Below are positions 8,577 through 16,284 of a stretch of DNA of 54,586 nucleotides, piece by piece. A program made the position numbers and the translations under genes. Under the pieces are notes generated by a model. It saw nothing but the letters and a program-made list of their open reading frames with translations, was not told the origin of the DNA and searched no databases. The stretch comes from Puniceicoccales bacterium (GTDB taxonomy: Bacteria > Verrucomicrobiota > Verrucomicrobiia > Opitutales > UBA953): NCBI GenBank assembly GCA_031256995.1, contig JAIRPL010000024.1, forward strand, positions 1 to 54,586, read 5' to 3'. The stretch's first letter is position 1, and each line of letters starts with the position of its first letter.

Positions 8577-9089
8577 TCATGGGCGGGCGGCGGCACAGGC
8601 TCTCTCGCCCAAATCGGGGTTGATGTGCCATATCAGGCGCCAGTAGCCGAAGGTGGCGGAGGGATCCGCTGGCGAGTAGCGCTCAAGGGCCATGCAGGTC
8701 GCGGGCTGGAAAAAATATTCCCCATGCCCGTTGGAGAGCAGGAGGCTTGCCAGATGGGCGATGTGCGGATTGTGGCCGACGATGAGGCGCGGCGTTTGGG
8801 CGGCCGTCGAGGCAAGCTCCCTGGCGAGCGGGAGAGGGTTGTCGTTTGGGGTGATGTCCGGGAGGACCCGCAGGGTGGCGTTGGGAAGGGCGTGTTTTTT
8901 GAGGATCCCGGCGGTCTCAACGGCGCGGAGATAGGGGCTGTGCTCAATCTGTGTGATCCCGGAAAAATCCTTGGACGGAATGACGCGGGCGATTTGCGCG
9001 ATTTGCGCGTGTCCGTTTTCCGACAACATCCGCCTCGCGTCAGGTTGGGAATCAAGCGCCTCGGCGTGTCGCAAAAGAAAAAGAAGCAT
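8577..9089 (-). CDS. sixA: SixA-like phosphohistidine phosphatase
   Basis: This 170-residue histidine-phosphatase (phosphoglycerate-mutase superfamily) protein starts with MLLFLLRHAEA, where the RHA/E motif supplies the phosphoacceptor His8. Further conserved blocks are SENGHAQ, HSPYLRAVETA and the second catalytic His in LIVGHNPHI. The size fits SixA (about 160 residues). The chosen ATG puts RHAEA at the usual distance from the N-terminus; 26 further codons upstream are open but not family-like. SixA removes phosphate from histidine phosphotransfer domains. Here it is the first gene of a minus-strand group that ends with a sensor histidine kinase, so action on that phosphorelay is plausible but inferred. 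Confidence 0.88.
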   Translation of the reverse strand: MLLFLLRHAEALDSQPDARRMLSENGHAQIAQIARVIPSKDFSGITQIEHSPYLRAVETAGILKKHALPNATLRVLPDITPNDNPLPLARELASTAAQTPRLIVGHNPHIAHLASLLLSNGHGEYFFQPATCMALERYSPADPSATFGYWRLIWHINPDLGERACAAARP

Positions 9090-9362
9090 GAATTGGGAGG
9101 TGTTTGGTGATACGCCTGAATACAATGCCGCGCCGGGTGCCTTGCAAGCGCGCGCGACGAGCAGCATGGGAATAGCGCCGGCGCGGGGAAAGGCGTGGCG
9201 GCCATCCGGATGGCCGGAATATGGGCGAAGGAATGCCTGGTTTGAACAGTGCGAGGGAGGGTGGGGAGACGCGGGCGGTTAGGGACGCCGGGATCGAAAA
9301 AATGGTTTTTCGGTCGAATCTGTGGATGATGCCGCATACTGGCTGGCGAACTTCGTAAAAAA
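9090..9362. other. Divergent intergenic region between sixA and the TatD-family gene
   Basis: These 273 bp should hold promoters for both directions. I see no convincing -35/-10 pair and no small gene. Confidence 0.4.
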
Positions 9363-10328
9363 ATGCGCCCGCACGCCACAGTCCCGCTTTTCGATGCACA
9401 CTGCCATCTCCAGGAGGTGATGTCCGGCGGGGAGGAGGAGCTGGACGCGCGGGTTTGCGAGATCCGGCGGCAAGGCTGCGGTGGTTGTGTTGTCAATGGC
9501 ACCGGTCCGGAGGACTGGGGGCATGTCGCCTCGCTGGCGCGTTTTTCCCGCGCCCACGGAGGCATGTTCCGCCCGGCGTTCGGGCTGCACCCCTGGCAGG
9601 TTTCCGGCGGCACGCCCTTGGAAGGCTGGGTGGAAAGGCTCCGCGCCCTTTTGGAGGAGTTTCCGGAGGCCGCGATTGGCGAGGCCGGCCTGGACAAGGC
9701 GCACATCCTCCGGCACCGCATCCAGCATGGGGAGGATGCGGCGAGGGCGGTTTTCCATTCCGGCGGCGGGGATGGCGTTTCGCGTCTTTTGGGGCGGGAA
9801 CGCGAGGTGCTCGCGGAGCAATTGCGGCTTGCCCGGGAGCTGGGGCGCGTGGTCGTGCTGCATTGCGTCCGGGCTTTTGGCACGCTGGAAACGTTGTTGC
9901 GCGAGTTGCCGCCCCCCCGTGGTTTCCTGCTCCATGGCTATTCCGGCTCGCCGGAACAGGCCCGGGGGTTCGCGCGCATGGGAGGGTGGTTTTCCTTTGG
10001 CCCGCGCAATTTAAGCGCGACGGCGGGTCATGCCGAATTTTCGCCCAAAACCGCCGCCGTGTTGCGCGCCATTCCCGTTGGGCGGGTGCTTCTTGAGACG
10101 GATTTCCCAAGCGGGCGCGCCGCATTTCCCGCCTCCCTCCCGGAGCTTTTGGCAGGCCATGCCCATGAGCTTCGGCGTGTCCACGAGGCGGCCGCCCGCC
10201 ATTTCGGGCTTTCACTCCCCGTGCTTGGCGCACGCATTCACGAGAACCATCGGGAGCTTTGGGAAGGGATGCGCCGGCTTGGGGCCGGTTCCTCAGACCA
10301 GCCACCGGAGCCAGAGGCAGTCCAGTAA
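9363..10328 (+). CDS. TatD-family metal-dependent hydrolase
   Basis: The 321-residue protein has the metal ligands of the TatD family: the N-terminal HxH in FDAHCHLQ, GLHPW, the Glu in AIGEAGLD, the His in VVVLHC, the His in LLHGYSGS, and the Asp in LLETDFPSG. These enzymes are cytoplasmic 3'-5' DNA exonucleases or related amidohydrolases. Compared with the usual GLD to helix connection there is an insertion of about 20 residues after GEAGLD (about residues 116-140, AHILRHRIQHGEDAARAVF), and the C-terminus carries a short low-complexity extension. The last 36 bp overlap the 3' end of the convergent gene at 10293. Confidence 0.88.
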   Translation: MRPHATVPLFDAHCHLQEVMSGGEEELDARVCEIRRQGCGGCVVNGTGPEDWGHVASLARFSRAHGGMFRPAFGLHPWQVSGGTPLEGWVERLRALLEEFPEAAIGEAGLDKAHILRHRIQHGEDAARAVFHSGGGDGVSRLLGREREVLAEQLRLARELGRVVVLHCVRAFGTLETLLRELPPPRGFLLHGYSGSPEQARGFARMGGWFSFGPRNLSATAGHAEFSPKTAAVLRAIPVGRVLLETDFPSGRAAFPASLPELLAGHAHELRRVHEAAARHFGLSLPVLGARIHENHRELWEGMRRLGAGSSDQPPEPEAVQ

Positions 10329-11057
10329 AGGGGCGGCCAGGTGGCGCCGGGCGAGGCCGTCCAGCGTCTTGAAGAAAGGCGGGATCTCCTCCGGGGGCAA
10401 AAGTTCGCGCTCAAGGATGATCGCGCGCGCCTTTTCCGCCGCGCCGCGCGCCGCCGGGTACGTGAGCAGCTGGATGGCGGCGAGCAGGAGCAGCACAAGG
10501 CCGAGCAGGGGGATTGCCCGCCAGGATCCCGGATGGAGGAGCATCAGCACCACGCCCACGGGGAGGACATTGGCGAACAGGCGCGATGTCGTCGCCCAGA
10601 ACTCCAGCCGCCGCACCGGCGGGGCATTCTCGGCGTGGAGCAATGCCATGCCTGCCTGCAAGACCGCGCCCGCCAATGCCGCGCGTGTGCGCCCGTCATA
10701 CACCTCGCGGCTGAGCACCACACAGTCCGCCCCGGCGTCATAATGCTCCCGAAAGAGGCGGCAGCCTTCCACGACATCGGTCTTCCCGGCCTTGCCGTGC
10801 AGCAACACGATCCTGGCAAAGGCGGCACCACGCAGGCCGTTGAGGTTTTTCCTTCCAGACCCCTCCTCCCAGGCCTTGCGCACGGCTCCCAAGGCCGCCA
10901 AAGGCAGGGCGGCGGCGGCGCAAAAGACGGCGAGGATGGCGATTGCAAACTTCAAGGCGGAGGAATTGCGGGGTGGGGGCTTGCGATCGCGGGGACAGGG
11001 GCGAACCCTTTCGCGGGGCGGCCGCAGGATCAAAGCTCCGTGCGGATCCCGGCCCAA
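10293..11057 (-). CDS. YugP-like membrane protein with lost zinc-peptidase motif (putative pseudoenzyme)
   Basis: The sequence follows the YugP neutral zinc metallopeptidase family along most of its length: an N-terminal membrane helix (ALKFAIAILAVFCAAAAL), FREHYDAGADCVVLSREVYDGR, a central hydrophobic pair of helices, and IQLLTYPAARGAAEKARAII near the end. In YugP the block after the YxGR element contains HEVGHALQH; here it reads AVLQAGMALLH, so both zinc His and the catalytic Glu are gone. The Glu of the family's LPVEFNAS block is also replaced (YPAARGAA). The frame is otherwise intact over 254 codons. The start is uncertain: TTG at 11057, or a TTG close to the first helix near 10954. It follows the RodZ-like gene by 7 bp. 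Confidence 0.75.
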   Translation of the reverse strand: MGRDPHGALILRPPRERVRPCPRDRKPPPRNSSALKFAIAILAVFCAAAALPLAALGAVRKAWEEGSGRKNLNGLRGAAFARIVLLHGKAGKTDVVEGCRLFREHYDAGADCVVLSREVYDGRTRAALAGAVLQAGMALLHAENAPPVRRLEFWATTSRLFANVLPVGVVLMLLHPGSWRAIPLLGLVLLLLAAIQLLTYPAARGAAEKARAIILERELLPPEEIPPFFKTLDGLARRHLAAPLLDCLWLRWLV

Positions 11058-11064
11058 AGGCGGG

Positions 11065-11928
11065 TCACTTCGGACGCGCCGCCGCGGGGCCTGTCGCGGG
11101 AGGCTTGGGGTCGATGATGAAGGAGGTGTTTCTCGGGTTCTGGGATGTGTAATTCAGGCGGTCGACGATGACATGGATTTTCCCAAGATCCGGGGAATGG
11201 ATCACCACGGGGCCTTCAGCGTGGAGCACGATGGAGGAGTTGGCGCTCATGGCGCGCCTGGGTTGGATGACCTTTTTGTCCTTATCCTGGATCACGAGGA
11301 TGGTGGTGTCCGCGGCCGTGTTTATCGTCATTTTGTAGGAATAATGGAGCGGCGTCGCGGCCTTTGGGGCGGGCGGAGGCGTCCGGGGGGAGGAAACCTT
11401 CCAAACCACGGCGCACAGCGCAAAAAGCGCCACGCCGCTGATGATGTAGAGCCAGAGGCGGGATTTTGCGCTGGTGTGGCGCGGCGGGCGTTTGCCGCGG
11501 CTGATGACAGAGGCCTGGGAAAAATCGGAATTTTGCGCGGCGCCCTCGGCGTCGTCGCAGGGGTGGCGGGCGCCCTGCTCGTAGGCGCCCTGATTGTAGT
11601 TTTCGGACAGGCTGCCATCCTTGTGCGCGCCGACGGCCAGGCGTGAATTTCCGTGCTCCTTGGGCGCGAATTCGGAGGACGCGGCACCCGTGTTGACCTC
11701 GGTCGCCTCGTAGGCGCGCAGCGTGGCGCCGATGTCGAGCCGGAGGTAGCGGGCATAGATTTTTATGTAACCACGGCGGTAGACGTCGGCGAGGGTGATG
11801 AGGTCGAACTGGTTGTTTTCGAGGGCCTCGAGGTAATCCCTGCGGATATGGGTGGCGTCAGCGGCGTCTTGGATGCGCGCTCCGATGCGCTGGCGGGCTT
11901 CGGAAAGTGTTTCACCGAGGGTTTGCAT
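11065..11928 (-). CDS. RodZ-like helix-turn-helix membrane protein
   Basis: From the ATG at 11928 the protein has 287 residues. The N-terminal 70 residues are a HTH_25-type domain (LGETLSEARQRIGARIQDAADATHI...YLEALENNQF...YRRGYIKIYARYL), as in RodZ, which links MreB to the cell-wall elongation machinery. A linker follows, then one membrane helix (LWLYIISGVALFALCAVVW) and a C-terminal extracytoplasmic domain of about 95 residues ending in a Pro/Ala-rich tail. The C-terminal part resembles the DUF4115-type domain only in position. The start was chosen because MQTLGETLSEAR matches the family start. It lies between the S2P-like peptidase and the YugP-like gene on the same strand. Confidence 0.82.
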   Translation of the reverse strand: MQTLGETLSEARQRIGARIQDAADATHIRRDYLEALENNQFDLITLADVYRRGYIKIYARYLRLDIGATLRAYEATEVNTGAASSEFAPKEHGNSRLAVGAHKDGSLSENYNQGAYEQGARHPCDDAEGAAQNSDFSQASVISRGKRPPRHTSAKSRLWLYIISGVALFALCAVVWKVSSPRTPPPAPKAATPLHYSYKMTINTAADTTILVIQDKDKKVIQPRRAMSANSSIVLHAEGPVVIHSPDLGKIHVIVDRLNYTSQNPRNTSFIIDPKPPATGPAAARPK

Positions 11929-11996
11929 GGCAGATGGCGGTTGTTGGTTTTTTTGGGTCGATTTTCGAAGAAATGGCGGCGCGGGTGACGGAGGAG

Positions 11997-12710
11997 TCAG
12001 CCGAGGTGGGCGTGCATTCCGTTGCCGCCGATGAAATATGCCAGCCAGAGCAACGGGGTTCCAATGATGCTTATGACATGGCCCATGGCTTTCGTGAAAT
12101 AGGGGATGTTGATGAGGATGAGCAGTATCCACCAACCGTTGCGCGCAAGGGAGGCATAGGTCTCATCACGCATGCCGGTGGCATGGCGCAGGATCGACGA
12201 ACCATCCAGGGGCGGGAGGGGGAGGAGGTTGAAGACGAGCAGCACGAGGTTGAGCATCAGGGAGGGAATCAGGAACATCTCGATGGCGTTGCCAAGCAGC
12301 CTCGGGGGGACGAAGGAGGCGCCTGCGGGGCCAAGACGGAGGGCAAGGCCGAAGCTTATGGCCGCGGCGAGGGCGAGAAGGAGATTCACGGCGGGGCCGG
12401 CGAGGGTGATGAGAATGTCATCCCTGCGCCGCGTCTTGGGGTTGGGCAGCGAGATTTGCACGGGGCGCCCCCAGCCAATGAGCGCGAAAGGCAGGCCGCC
12501 CCCAAGCAGGACGGGAAGGAATATCATCAGGCCCGGGATGGCGAATGACCCGATGGGATCGAGGTGCTTGAACGGATCAAGCGTGACCCGCCCTTGCTCG
12601 CGGGGCAGCGGATCCCCGCGCTTGTCGGCCATCCAGGCGTGGCCAAACTCGTGCAGCGAGATGCTGCACAACAGCACGATAAACAGGATGGCGGCTTGCT
12701 GAAATGACAT
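11997..12710 (-). CDS. Site-2-protease-like (M50B) membrane metallopeptidase
   Basis: This 237-residue polytopic membrane protein has the zinc motif HEFGH at residues 20-24 in its first membrane helix and the second conserved motif NLLPLPPLDG at 161-170, with Asp169 as the third ligand. It fits the small rhomboid-independent M50B peptidases (no PDZ domain), which cut membrane-embedded substrates. It precedes the RodZ-like gene by 68 bp on the same strand, so membrane or envelope quality control is a reasonable guess. The substrate is unknown. Confidence 0.88.
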   Translation of the reverse strand: MSFQQAAILFIVLLCSISLHEFGHAWMADKRGDPLPREQGRVTLDPFKHLDPIGSFAIPGLMIFLPVLLGGGLPFALIGWGRPVQISLPNPKTRRRDDILITLAGPAVNLLLALAAAISFGLALRLGPAGASFVPPRLLGNAIEMFLIPSLMLNLVLLVFNLLPLPPLDGSSILRHATGMRDETYASLARNGWWILLILINIPYFTKAMGHVISIIGTPLLWLAYFIGGNGMHAHLG

Positions 12711-12782
12711 GTCGGAATTCCGCCCACCGTAGTGGCATCTTTGCGCCGCCCACGCGAAACGAAAATGCCCTTTGACGGCCTC

Positions 12783-13487
12783 CTACGCCAGGAGCAGGGC
12801 GAGTTCTTTTTGGGTGAGCTTGCGGCAGTCGCCGAGGGGCATTTTCCGCAGGACGAGGCCGCCGATCTGGAAGCGGAAGAGGGTTTTCACGTAAAATCCG
12901 AAAATCTCCAGAAGACGGCGGATCTCGCGTTTGCGCCCCTGCTGGAGGTGTATCTCAAGAGAGACGGGGGTGAGCTTGTCCCAGATGACGCGGTGAAAAC
13001 GCAGGAAATCCTCGCCATCCCGCGCACCCTTGAGCAGGCGTGGGATGAGCGTGGGGTCAAAGGGGCGGTTCACGGTGACACGGTAGCGCTTGAGGATGCC
13101 GCTGGAGGGGTGGATGACACGGTTGGCGAAGTCGCCATCGTCCGTGATGAGCAGCATGCCCTCGCTGTCCTTGTCAAGCCGCCCCACGCAGAAGAGCTTG
13201 CGGCCGGCGTATTCGGGCGGGACAAGCTCGAACACGGTGCGGCCCATGCCAGGGTCGGAATTGGTGCAGAGAAAGCCGCGCGGTTTGTTCAGCAGAAGCA
13301 CGACGCGCTTGGTGTCGCGGATGGTCACGAGGTCACCGTTGACACGCACCTCGTCTTTCCCGGCGACGACGGACTGCCCCAGTTCGGCCGCGACTCCGTT
13401 GACGCGGACGACCCCGTTGAGGATGAGTTCCTCGGCGGTCCGGCGGGAGCAGACCCCGGCCTGGGAGAGGTATTTTTGCAGGCGCAT
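12783..13487 (-). CDS. RsuA/RluB-family rRNA pseudouridine synthase
   Basis: From the ATG at 13487 the enzyme has 234 residues. An S4 RNA-binding domain covers residues 1-60 (MRLQKYLSQAGVCSRRTAEELI). The catalytic domain follows, with VLLLNKPRGFLCT, the active-site motif FCVGRLDKDSEGMLLITDDG (Asp in RLDKDSEG) and the C-terminal QGRKREIRRLLEIFG block. The family modifies single uridines in 16S or 23S rRNA; the domain order fits RsuA and RluB/E/F equally, so I give no symbol. An in-frame start 35 codons upstream would add a basic, low-complexity leader. Confidence 0.9.
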   Translation of the reverse strand: MRLQKYLSQAGVCSRRTAEELILNGVVRVNGVAAELGQSVVAGKDEVRVNGDLVTIRDTKRVVLLLNKPRGFLCTNSDPGMGRTVFELVPPEYAGRKLFCVGRLDKDSEGMLLITDDGDFANRVIHPSSGILKRYRVTVNRPFDPTLIPRLLKGARDGEDFLRFHRVIWDKLTPVSLEIHLQQGRKREIRRLLEIFGFYVKTLFRFQIGGLVLRKMPLGDCRKLTQKELALLLA

Positions 13488-13659
13488 GGGGACGGCCTCG
13501 CCGGGGGTGGCGCCGGCGGGGGCGGTGATGGTGCTCCTTTTGGGCTTTTGTCCGCCAGGGTCTCGTGCGGTTCTGTGGTGTGTCTCGGGCATGTGCGATC
13601 GTCCGTGCGAAGGAAAATTTTTGAAAAAGTGCCGGCAGGCCTGCGGCGAGGGAATGGGT

Positions 13660-15030
13660 TCAGGGTGTGGCGATTTTTTCGAGGAGAAGCTCGTAGGCCC
13701 TCATGCCGCGCTCGATGATTTCGATCTCAAGGTTCTCGTTGGGGGCGTGGAGGTTGGAGTCCGGGGTGAACAGGCCCACCATGAGGGAGTCGAGGCCGGT
13801 CTCGGTCTTGATGTCGCCGATGATGGGGACGCTCCCGCCCTCGCGGAGGAACAGGGGCGGTTTGCCAAAGGCGGTGGCGATGGCGGAACCCACGGCGTCA
13901 AAGGCGCGGGCGAGCACGGGGTTGGCATTCTTCGGCGCGCCGGGGCGCCCGGATGGGATGACGTGGTAGGGGTTGTTGCCCTGGCGGACGATGATTTCGG
14001 CGGTGATGCCCTTGGGGATGCGGGATTTCAGGGCGGCGGTGAGCTTTTTCAGGACGCGGCTGGCATCCTGCCCGGGCACGAGGCGGCAGGTGATCTTGGC
14101 AAATGCCTCCGAGGGGATGACGGTTTTTCCGCCCTCGCCCTGATAGCCGCCGCCAATGCCGTTGAACTCCAGCGTCGGACCGTAACGCACGGCTTCCAGC
14201 GGCGTGAAACCGGGCTGCGAATAGAGCGCGTTCACGCCAAGGAATTTCCGGTAGGCGGCCTCCGAGAGGGGGAATTTCCTCAATTCGTCACGTTCCCATT
14301 GCGCCGGGGGCAGCACGCCATCGTAGAAACCCGGGATGTTCACCGAGCCGTCGGCGTTGTGCAGGGAGGCGCAAATGTCGGCAAGCGCCTGGATGGGGTT
14401 GAACACCGCGCCACCGTGCAACCCGGAATGCAGGTCCACCTTTGGCCCTTTCACGCGCAATTCCAGCCCGACGATGCCGCGCAGGCCCGTGGTCACGACA
14501 ATCTGTTTCGCGCTGGGGCTGCCTGTGTCGGACAGCAGGACGAAGTCGGCCTTTGAAAGCTCGCCCTTGTACTTGCCCAGGAAACCGGGAAAACTGGGGC
14601 TTCCAATCTCCTCCTCGCCCTCCAGGAGCACGGTGACGCGCAATGGCAGGTCGGGACGGCGTCTGAGCAAACTTGCCAGCCCGAGAATGCCGATGGTGTG
14701 CGGCCCCTTGTTGTCCGCCGCGCCCCGGCCGTAGAGGCGTCCGTTGCGTATCTGGGGATCAAAAGGCGGGGTCGTCCACAGCGCCAGCGGGTCGGCGGGT
14801 TGCACGTCATAGTGCCCGTAGAGGACGATGTGCGGCCAGCTGGCCGGGCCGTCGCGCCGCCCCAGCAAAATGGGGTGCAGGGGCGTCTGGACGGTTTCGA
14901 CGCGCAAACCGGCGTCCGCAAGCAATTTTGCGGCAAATTCACGCGCCCCGGCCATGCCTTGGGAAAAGGCAGGGTCTGTTGACACACTGGGAAAGCGGAC
15001 GTAATCGGAGATGATATCAACGGCGTTCAT
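13660..15030 (-). CDS. M20-family dipeptidase/peptidase
   Basis: The 456-residue cytoplasmic metallopeptidase carries the M20 zinc and catalytic residues: VLYGHYDVQPADP (His ligand and catalytic Asp), GRGAADNKGP (bridging Asp), LEGEEEIGSP (catalytic Glu and Glu ligand), and a C-terminal HAPNE that supplies the last His. Its length and the dimerisation insert (KGPKVDLHSGLHGGAV...) match the ArgE/DapE/dipeptidase branch that acts on small peptides. The start at 15030 gives MNAVDIISDYVRFPSVSTD, the usual N-terminus. It is divergent from rplM. Confidence 0.92.
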   Translation of the reverse strand: MNAVDIISDYVRFPSVSTDPAFSQGMAGAREFAAKLLADAGLRVETVQTPLHPILLGRRDGPASWPHIVLYGHYDVQPADPLALWTTPPFDPQIRNGRLYGRGAADNKGPHTIGILGLASLLRRRPDLPLRVTVLLEGEEEIGSPSFPGFLGKYKGELSKADFVLLSDTGSPSAKQIVVTTGLRGIVGLELRVKGPKVDLHSGLHGGAVFNPIQALADICASLHNADGSVNIPGFYDGVLPPAQWERDELRKFPLSEAAYRKFLGVNALYSQPGFTPLEAVRYGPTLEFNGIGGGYQGEGGKTVIPSEAFAKITCRLVPGQDASRVLKKLTAALKSRIPKGITAEIIVRQGNNPYHVIPSGRPGAPKNANPVLARAFDAVGSAIATAFGKPPLFLREGGSVPIIGDIKTETGLDSLMVGLFTPDSNLHAPNENLEIEIIERGMRAYELLLEKIATP

Positions 15031-15175
15031 GGCTTGGCACGCAGGCTGGCGCGGGGGGCGGATGCTGGCAAAACCAAAGTGGGATCCCCCCAGGATGGGC
15101 CTCCTGTCCCCGGCGCATTTTTGGGAAGTCCGCACGGATCCCGGTTTTGGGAAGGCTGAAAAAGCAGGAATACAG

Positions 15176-15203
15176 TTGACGCTCCCCGCCAACTTTCCAT
15201 CCT
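15176..15203 (+). promoter_or_regulatory. Candidate sigma-70-type promoter for rplM-rpsI
   Basis: TTGACG at 15176-15181 is followed after 16 bp by CATCCT at 15198-15203. The -35 box is good and the -10 box is weak (three of six). It lies 20 bp upstream of the rplM start in the divergent gap. Confidence 0.4.
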
Positions 15204-15222
15204 CGCGCCCTCTTTTTTACAA

Positions 15223-15654
15223 ATGAAGACCACGTTAGCCAAAACCGCGCAAGACACCGAAAAAACATGGTACGTTGTTGATGCCGCAGACCAAGTCCTC
15301 GGGCGTCTGGCCGTCAAGATCGCAGCCATCCTGCGCGGGCGCCACAAACCCACCTACACGCCCCACGTTGACACAGGCGATTACGTCGTCGTCATCAATG
15401 CAGACAAAGTGCGCCTCACCGGGAGCAAGGAAACCGACAAGACTTACATGTTCTACACAGGCTGGGTTGGCACGGCCTACCGTCGCAACGTCGCCCACAT
15501 GCGCGAACGCAAGCCCGCCTTCATCATTGAGCACGCCGTCAAGGGGATGCTCCCGAAGAACAAACTCTCCAACGCCATGCTTTCCAAACTCAAGGTTTAC
15601 GCCGGGGCCGGGCATCCGCATGGCGCCCAAAATCCTGTGGAGTTCAAGGGATAG
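15223..15654 (+). CDS. rplM: 50S ribosomal protein L13
   Basis: The 143-residue protein matches L13 throughout: WYVVDAADQVLGRLAVKIAAILRGRHKPTYTPHVDTGDYVVVIN, the GW.GTAYRRNVAHMRERKP region, the AVKGMLPKN motif and the GAGHPHGAQNP end. L13 is an early-assembly protein of the large subunit. The region before the ATG (TCTTTTTTACAA) has no Shine-Dalgarno motif. It is followed 53 bp later by rpsI, the usual bacterial pairing. Confidence 0.97.
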   Translation: MKTTLAKTAQDTEKTWYVVDAADQVLGRLAVKIAAILRGRHKPTYTPHVDTGDYVVVINADKVRLTGSKETDKTYMFYTGWVGTAYRRNVAHMRERKPAFIIEHAVKGMLPKNKLSNAMLSKLKVYAGAGHPHGAQNPVEFKG

Positions 15655-15707
15655 GCGGCGAAGCGCACGAACTGCGACACTTTGTAACACACATAAATCC
15701 AAACAAC

Positions 15708-16112
15708 ATGAGCGAAACCCAGGAAACAGGTACCTTTATCGCGGTGGGACGGCGCAAGACGTCCTCCGCCCGCGTCCGCCTCACCCGTGGCACCGGACAG
15801 TTCACCGTGAACAAGCGCCCCCTCGAAACTTATTGCTACACCGAGACGCTCGCCAAGACAGCCCTGCGCCCGTTGGACACCCTTGGTGTCACAGCGGATT
15901 TCGATGTGGTCGTGCTCGTCAACGGCGGCGGCCCCAACAGCCAGGCCGGTGCCATCTCCCACGGCCTTGCCCGCGCACTTGAGAAATTCAACCCGGAGAA
16001 TCGCGCCCTCCTCAAGAAATCCGGCCTCCTCACGCGTGATGGCCGCATGAAGGAACGCAAGAAGAGCGGCCGCCCCGGCGCCCGCAAGCGCTTCCAGTTC
16101 TCCAAACGCTGA
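15708..16112 (+). CDS. rpsI: 30S ribosomal protein S9
   Basis: The 134-residue protein has the S9 hallmarks: [63 protein letters not shown] and the basic C-terminal tail RFQFSKR, which reaches the ribosomal P site. It forms an operon with rplM and is closed by a strong terminator. The leader before the ATG (AAATCCAAACAAC) has no Shine-Dalgarno motif. Confidence 0.97.
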   Translation: MSETQETGTFIAVGRRKTSSARVRLTRGTGQFTVNKRPLETYCYTETLAKTALRPLDTLGVTADFDVVVLVNGGGPNSQAGAISHGLARALEKFNPENRALLKKSGLLTRDGRMKERKKSGRPGARKRFQFSKR

Positions 16113-16135
16113 GCAGGCGTCCGTCGCATCGCGCA

Positions 16136-16170
16136 AAAAGCCCCGGCCAGGACAGGCCGGGGCTTTTTTT
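16136..16170 (+). terminator. Rho-independent terminator of the rplM-rpsI operon
   Basis: A perfect 9-bp stem GCCCCGGCC (16140-16148) / GGCCGGGGC (16155-16163) with a 6-nt loop is followed by seven T. It lies 24 bp after the rpsI stop. Confidence 0.9.
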
Positions 16171-16284
16171 CGTGCAAACCATCCTCTCATTTTCCGCCGC
16201 CAGCTTTGCGGATGGACGGCGGAAACCCGAAAACCGGGGGCAAGGGGCGCGCGTTGCGGGAGGGCGCGGCGGCAAGGCAGGGGT

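Noticed and set aside
13090-14556. A 488-codon plus-strand frame opposite the pseudouridine synthase and the M20 peptidase
   Set aside because: Both minus-strand genes have full motif sets; the antisense product has none.
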